From the NCBI RefSeq assembly GCF_009870125.1, contig NC_046683.1, forward strand, positions 64,371,869 to 64,435,868: DNA of 64,000 nt, written 5' to 3'. A model generated the notes under the pieces. That model was not told the DNA's origin, made no database searches, and saw nothing but the letters and a program-made list of their open reading frames with translations. Position 1 is the first letter of the stretch, and each line of letters begins with the position of its first letter. Position numbers and translations under genes: made by a program. This DNA is from Drosophila pseudoobscura (taxonomy: Eukaryota > Arthropoda > Insecta > Diptera > Drosophilidae). Below, piece by piece: positions 58,202 through 64,000 of this stretch.

Positions 58202-61200
58202 ATGTTGTTGCGGCTGCTGCTCAACTCTCTTTCTCTGTCTCCCTTGATTAACTTCTTTTCTTATGGAAATGCAATCGGAATTCGAATGCTTCATTTAATT
58301 GGAAGCAATTGAAGGCTGACTTCTCTCTGATTGAACAAGTCCCCCAAATAGAACACTGGGATGTGTACATACGTACGTACGTACATATGCTAATTAAACA
58401 GACCCCTCGAGTGTCACAACAATAAAACAGTTTTTCCATACAAGGCTTGTACATATTTACTCGCAAGTATATAGACAGACAGATAGATAGATAGATAGTG
58501 TGGCAAGTGTGATGGTTACAACAACAAACAGCACACACGACACCATACCACACCACAGCACACCAAAAGCAAAATCAAAAGCAGTGGCATGCAAAATAGC
58601 GCAAAATATAATGGAAAATGGAATGGAATGGAATCATGGTTGAATGCAGATTGATATACACGGCGGGTTTTTCATGGTACAGGCTCAGCAGGTGCTGCCT
58701 CTGTACCATGGAGCGATTAACTGCTGGCTGGCCAGCAAATCGAATTCAAAAGCGGCACAGAGAGTGCTAGACTGTGTGATGGAGGCATGCCCGAAGTCAG
58801 AATACTCTGAGCAGAATCCAGGCCAAAGTATATACGATCTTTGGTAGGATATGCTATCGAAATCACAGTGGATATTATCATTTCCATCTCAAATCATGCA
58901 CCCTCTCAAGTACTCAAAACATTTATCCATAGGATACCTGTCCTCTGAATGGATAACATGGCTAAACTCTTCCGGCAATCTATATGCACAGCTCTATGAG
59001 ATCTGGAATCAGATTGTGCTCTGAATTTTAGAGACACATAGCACCCTCGGGGCATGAGACTAGACATGAAATCAGCTCTCATATTACGTATACGTACACG
59101 TACACAGAGATCGTGGATGAAGAGGCAGTGGCAGTGGCAGAGGCAGGCAAGCGCAGCGAACGCGAACCGGTCTGACGGTTATTATTAAAGATACCACAGA
59201 CATGGATACTACACATAGATACATATATACATACATACGTATATGTTATGGCTATATATGCAGAAATATTTCAAGAAACAAGATACTTTTTGGCGGCGAC
59301 ACTTGTTCTGCGTGGGAGCTGCCGCCGCCGCCTCGTTCTGGCTCTGGACTCTCTGGAACAAGCCGCCAAGTATCTAAAGCGCCCAATTTTCGAGCCGAGA
59401 ATTACCGGTTTTAAATGGGGGGAAAATTCTGCGAATTTTGGTGTTTCATTTATGTGCGTGCCCACATGCGAGTGTATCTGGCGGTTACAATACGTGTGGT
59501 ACGCTTGCGATTCAATGCGGAAATAAAATATTGCAGACATATTACTAAGCAGAGAAATTGAAAGATTTCCAAACAAAAGATACAGCTGCTTAATGCTGCA
59601 GCATACAGTGCATACTCGTTTTGGGCGAAATGCACTTCTATAATTGTTCTTTGCTTTCCGAAATTGAGCAAAAAGCGAAAGTTCCCCCAACTTATCCCAT
59701 TTTAATCACTCTTGGCAGCAGTCTCTGTGAACCAGAATAGTTCTCTCTTTGGAGAATGGAGTTCATCTGTTTGAGAGCGCACTGTTTGCACATACATACA
59801 TACTCATCAAGGAATCTGTGTGTGTGTATGGAAATGGCCTGTACAGTTCTGCGAAGATGATCTTCTGCTGTGAGTCTTTTGTTTCATTGGAATGCAGTCT
59901 GGCTGCAAGGCACGGCCATTTGCAAGTGCAAGGCCAACAGATTGCCGATCTCTATACGAGATCTGCAGCTGTAAAAGCGGACCAGGCCCCAGACCAGTCC
60001 GAATAGAGGTCCGATAATCGGTCGATGATTGATTGATTAATGCCAGAGGCATTAAGGTTACTTTTGTTGAGTGCCAAACGATGTCATTGCCTTCCAGTCG
60101 GACTGATACGAGTATCAATCAGTAGAAGAGCCAATGGCCAATGCCGCCCACAGTCATAGGTCAGGCATCCAATATGGTCAACCAATTTGACGCTCGCTTG
60201 CGAAGCTCGCTTTATGCGCTTCCTATATGCCACATCTCCGTATATTTTCACGACACTTTCGCTGCAGGTATTGCGTGTCGTTTCAGCGAAGAGTGATGGA
60301 AAAACGGGCGAACGTGCCGCGGGTAAAAGTTGAGTAGAGCTGAGAATTTCCATTGGGCCGGGGCTGTCGGCGGGGTTTCACTTCACCCAAAGCCCAAGAC
60401 GCCAGGCAGGCCGTGAAACAATTACCAGATATTTTCCAATTTCCAACTTTGCGACGCGTTCGCTGAACTCTCTTCGCCGGAGGGGTGGGGCCTAGGGAGG
60501 GGGGGGAAGCCCCTTACATAGGATTACGCGCATGCGCAATGCTCGTTTGAACGGCTCGCACTCGAATTCGAATGAATCGCCGTTCCGTTGCATATTGCAC
60601 ATCATGTTTGGGGGTTTGCGGGTTTTGGGGCTGGTTGCTGGTTGCTGGGCTTGTGCAACTAACAGCCCGACAGTCTGCCATTATGGAGTTGTGTTGTCTA
60701 TTTGCCAAAGTCATCCATCGTCCGAATTCGGAATTGGGATTCCTTTTGGCTACCCGTCTGACTGATGTATCTCTATCTTTTTTCCCTCTATTTGCCTTTG
60801 TTTCGTGTTTCTTTAAGACTTCTTCAAGGTTGGCTCGCCAGCGGTTTTATGTTTCTAGACTGGTTTTCGTTTTCGCTAAACAATTTCGTCATCGGTCGCC
60901 GTCACAGCAACAACAACCAAGAGGTGGGGATCGTAACGGGGTGTAAGGGCATCAGCGCTGCGGCTTTCGGTTCCACAAAGCGAACAGAAACAACAAAACT
61001 AGTAACTGCAAACTGCAAACTGCACACTGCACTCGGTCTCTTTTTCTCTCTCTTTGTCTCTCTCTCTGTCTCTGTATCTTTCTTTGTCTTTGATCATCTT
61101 TTGGGATGGGATCTTTGGGATTTTCTTTCTTTTATTTTCACAGAGCATCGCATCCAGCAACAACACTACAATTCGTAATTATCTGATATTCACATTTATC

Positions 61201-61404
61201 ACACACACAAATTCCTCTCCTCTAAGCGAGCGAGCGCGGTTTTACGATTTCTGTCGGCGAAGCAGCAGCCCCCACGACCGCACGATGGAGCTGAACGCGT
61301 TGGATTGACTTGCTAAGCGGGCTATGGAGCAGCAGAGACCCCCAACAGCAGCAGTAACAAACTAGGGGGAGCGTTGTGAGTAGCTGCTGCGACCGCAGCT
61401 CTAC

Positions 61405-61429
61405 ATTTAAGCTCGATACATAGTCAGTA
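61405..61429 (+). promoter_or_regulatory. Possible Inr/TATA-like core promoter
   Basis: TTTAAG (near 61406) precedes an initiator-like GTCAGTA (61423-61429) by a suitable distance on the plus strand, in a GC-rich, CAGCAG-rich stretch followed by GA-rich sequence. No gene can be assigned to it, so this is a weak call. Confidence 0.2.
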
Positions 61430-62751
61430 TGGCTCTCCTCCAGCAGACGGCGCGTAACAACGAACGAAAAAGAGTGCGTGCGAGAGAGACAGAAAATCAG
61501 TCAAAACGTGTCGTCGGGCGCTGCGTAGCGACTAGTTTTGACTATAATAATAATCCGATCTGATCCAGATTGAGCAATCTGGTAGATATGGTCATTCTCT
61601 ATGATTCTGCGTTCTTAGTTTTGGGGATGCCTCAGATTTTCATTCTCTGGGGCGGAGAGAAGTTTTGAAATACACTTGTATAGTGTAATAGTGACATATT
61701 ACAGAAGTCTTGAAACAAAATGTTGTTGCTAGCTCTTAAAATCTCTGAGCACTCTGAGCTCATAGGGACGGACGGAGATACAGACATGGCTCAATCAACT
61801 TGGCTATTGATGCTGATCAAGAAGGCTTCCTTCTGGACGTTAGACACATCCATATTCACCACAAATCAAATATACCCCTATACAGGGTACTAAAAGCATA
61901 AATTGCACGGTCCACTTTATGGGCATTGTTTACGCTCGTTCGCTCTCTTGCACTCTCAGAGAGGTATATTAAGGAGAAGGTAAAGCAGTCACGCTCTCCA
62001 TCTGTCTCGCTCTCGTTCGTGTATGTCTAGGCTTCAACTGGAGGTTGGTCGGCCTTTCCTCCTTTTGAATGTAACCTGCCTGCCATTTGGCTTCTGTGGA
62101 ACCTGTCGAATCGCTTACAATCCAATCCACTCACTCTCCCACTCTCTTGTCCAGTGTGCGCGCCTGCTCACACACTTGATTCATGTAACGGGTTGTTATT
62201 GTTGTTGTTGTTTTTGGTGCGCTGTCGGCGGGGGCTTACTCTCACTCTCATTTGTAATGGGTGTACGAGCAATTATGTGGTCTGTTAGCTGCTCGACTTG
62301 TTAGCCTCACTTTTGGCATTTTCGTTTGTCAAACAGCGCCTGGGGGCGAGAGACAAAAAAACCTTTTAAGTGGCCCTGATGATCCATCCACACAAAAACA
62401 ATTAAGCGGCGGCTAATCGTCGGACGTTCACAGACACGTTCACAGCTGTGGAGTCCATGTGTGGATGCTAAAGCTTAGTCATGGCACGAACCATCGCAGA
62501 TCGATAAGAGCTTTGTTTGGGTCGGAAGCTTTATGAAACAATTGAAACAAATTTGATAAAATAACGAATAACTGAACAAATATTAGATAACACAGCTTTT
62601 TCATAGATGCTACACAATCGCACGCCCAGCTGAGACGTTTGTACGTGGATTTGAGATACATTCCCATTCGGATAATAGAAAGAATTCCATTCGGTGAGCA
62701 CTTTTGTAGATAATATCCCCAAATAGAAATACTTATTGTGGAAAGACTTAC

Positions 62752-62855
62752 CCTCTATGCAGCTTATCGCCTTCTTTTGTTGCAGTCTTTTGTCTCTAAT
62801 GCGCTTCGACCAGTCCGGGCTCCGGGTACGATGTGGCTTCAAGCGTTCCCGTACA
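62752..62855 (-). CDS. Internal coding exon, probable alternative N-terminus of Exn
   Basis: Minus-strand exon of 104 nt between a strong acceptor (TTATTTTCAG, ending 62856) and a strong donor (G/GTAAGT, starting 62751). Inside, one frame is open for 34 full codons, VRERLKPHRTRSPDWSKRIR then DKRLQQKKAISCIE, a very basic peptide. It ends in phase 1, exactly the phase of Exn exon 1, so it can splice to Exn exon 2 at 57636 and give an isoform lacking the MSANYPKNGQ start. It has no ATG and begins in phase 2, so further coding exons should lie to the right, perhaps beyond the window. It could instead belong to another minus-strand gene; the link to Exn is inference. Confidence 0.5.
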
Positions 62856-64000
62856 CTGAAAATAATCGGTGGAAGAAAATAATATTAATCATATGGTATT
62901 TCCCATTTTAAAAGACTTGAAATAGTTTTCGTTAAGTACTTTACAGGGCTCTCTGGGCCTGGCAATCGATCATACCACAGAGTCATTTTCTATGGGCTAT
63001 GGTAAATGTAATTGTCCGGAGGCACGACCATTTGTGACACGGCACTTGCATCCACTGACTGACATGATTCCGTTGAGCTTTGAGCTCTCAATAGAAGCGC
63101 CAAAGAGTGCATTACAAGGGTTTCCTCAAGGGGCGCGGCAATCTTATCGACTGATAACAGACGGAATTGTGGGTCGCCGAGCTAATTAATGGCAATAGGG
63201 GGAGGAGCTCCAATCAAGCGTCGAGTGTTGCAATGGGATCCCAAATGGGATGGGTGACAAACATTGGTAAAAAAGGGCCAAGAAATGGTTCTATAATGTC
63301 ACTCATTGCATCGATAAGATCTCAAATATCTTTGCATTTGGTCCATTATTATCTTCGAATTTATCTTCTACAACCATCTTTATCGGATCTTTCGTATTCG
63401 ATCGCAGCCCAACAATATTTTACTATATTTACTAAACATACAAACATGCATACGGAGTATGTATGCACATATAAAGTATTTATGTATATCCCCTTTCTAC
63501 GCTTTGTTTATGCAGAATATCGTAATTTGTTGACTTGGAATGACGTTACCCAGAGAATAATCTCCATTTCTTTGTTTGTTTTTAATGGCGATGTTGAAAA
63601 CAGTAGAAACAAAAATAATAACAAGATGACTGGAATATGGAAAATGCCAATTGAAACCCTAACCCCATGGTCTGTACCCCTTTTCGAATTACAAAAACAC
63701 GCGCCACATCTAAACCGCTTTTCAATTACTGCAAATCCTTTGATTCTTAAGGGATTACATATAGAGGGGTTTCCTTAAACCTTGCTGCCCTTTTGGGACT
63801 CTCCCCGAATCTCTGATTGCTTTATCGACAGCCCACAGATAAGAGCCATCGCCTGCCTTGACCCGATTGCCCATGTGACGATTTTTGTGGCCAGGGGGGA
63901 CAGACGGGGGGACGACTACAAAGCAGATGTTGCAACCCACTTCGTTGCCACTCGTTGCACCATCCCCAACACCCAAACTGACATCCGGACAACAAAAAGT
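62856..64000. other. Right-end region without a supported gene
   Basis: A plus-strand open frame of about 200 codons (63167-63778) starts at a non-ATG codon and looks like AT-rich chance coding, with no family resemblance. No upstream exon matching phase 2 for the 62.8 kb exon was recognised before the window ends. Confidence 0.5.

Larger units (their letters stand above)
58114..62751. other. Upstream region / probable intron of Exn
   Basis: No complete gene is seen. It contains a hairpin at 58141-58201, GATA/GACAGATA, ACGT and TATG simple repeats (58370-58500, 59215-59245), CT-rich repeats near 61035-61095 and a possible core promoter near 61.4 kb. If the exon at 62752-62855 belongs to Exn, the whole stretch is intron for that isoform. 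Confidence 0.5.

Noticed and set aside
61255..61310. Short ATG frame MELNALD near 61.28 kb
   Set aside because: Only seven codons with no evidence of translation; at most a small upstream frame in an unknown transcript.
63167..63778. 203-codon plus-strand frame at the right end
   Set aside because: Starts at TTG, AT-rich random composition and no domain; not supported as a gene.

Overview
The window is Drosophila genomic DNA. The evidence is fly-type short introns of 56-104 bp, fly core-promoter elements (Motif 1, DRE, Motif 6, TATA/Inr/DPE) and five clearly fly-like genes, led by a near full-length Neurotactin. The gene set fits the Nrt neighbourhood of Muller element D (3L in D. melanogaster). 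My guess from the divergence is an obscura-group species, where that arm is fused to the X, but the sequence alone does not prove the species.

Layout: 1-6163 is non-coding DNA upstream of Nrt. Nrt (+) runs from a TATA/Inr/DPE promoter near 6.2 kb to a stop at 9056. A RING plus WD40 ubiquitin ligase of the RFWD3 family (-) lies convergent at 12499-10399. A small cold-shock-domain RNA-binding protein (+) spans 13715-14389. A folliculin-interacting protein gene, FNIP (+), has a housekeeping-type promoter near 16.1 kb, a first coding exon at 17168, a 9.4 kb intron full of simple repeats and six further coding exons ending at 31413. The ephexin-type RhoGEF gene Exn (-) has seven coding exons between 58113 and 54471 and a likely alternative coding exon at 62855-62752.

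Between the 3' end of FNIP and the poly(A) region of Exn sits the most unusual part: about 20 kb of tandem satellite (33.67-45.2 kb and 46.4-53.9 kb). It is built from 191-bp and 313-bp monomers. The short form is exactly the long form minus a 122-bp piece between 11-bp direct repeats. Every monomer carries an inverted repeat, the array has local higher-order repeats of about 1.67-1.83 kb, and old diverged copies lie at the edges. A 1.1 kb single-copy-like segment carrying the 3' end of an unidentified gene (one clean 56-bp intron, a stop codon and a poly(A) signal) is present twice as near-identical direct copies, one before and one inside the array.

The single-copy genes are unrelated in pathway: neuronal adhesion (Nrt), genome maintenance (RFWD3), RNA binding (cold shock), lysosome/TOR/AMPK signalling (FNIP) and Rho signalling at synapses (Exn). 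No operon-like logic is expected. No tRNA, rRNA, CRISPR array or complete transposon was seen.
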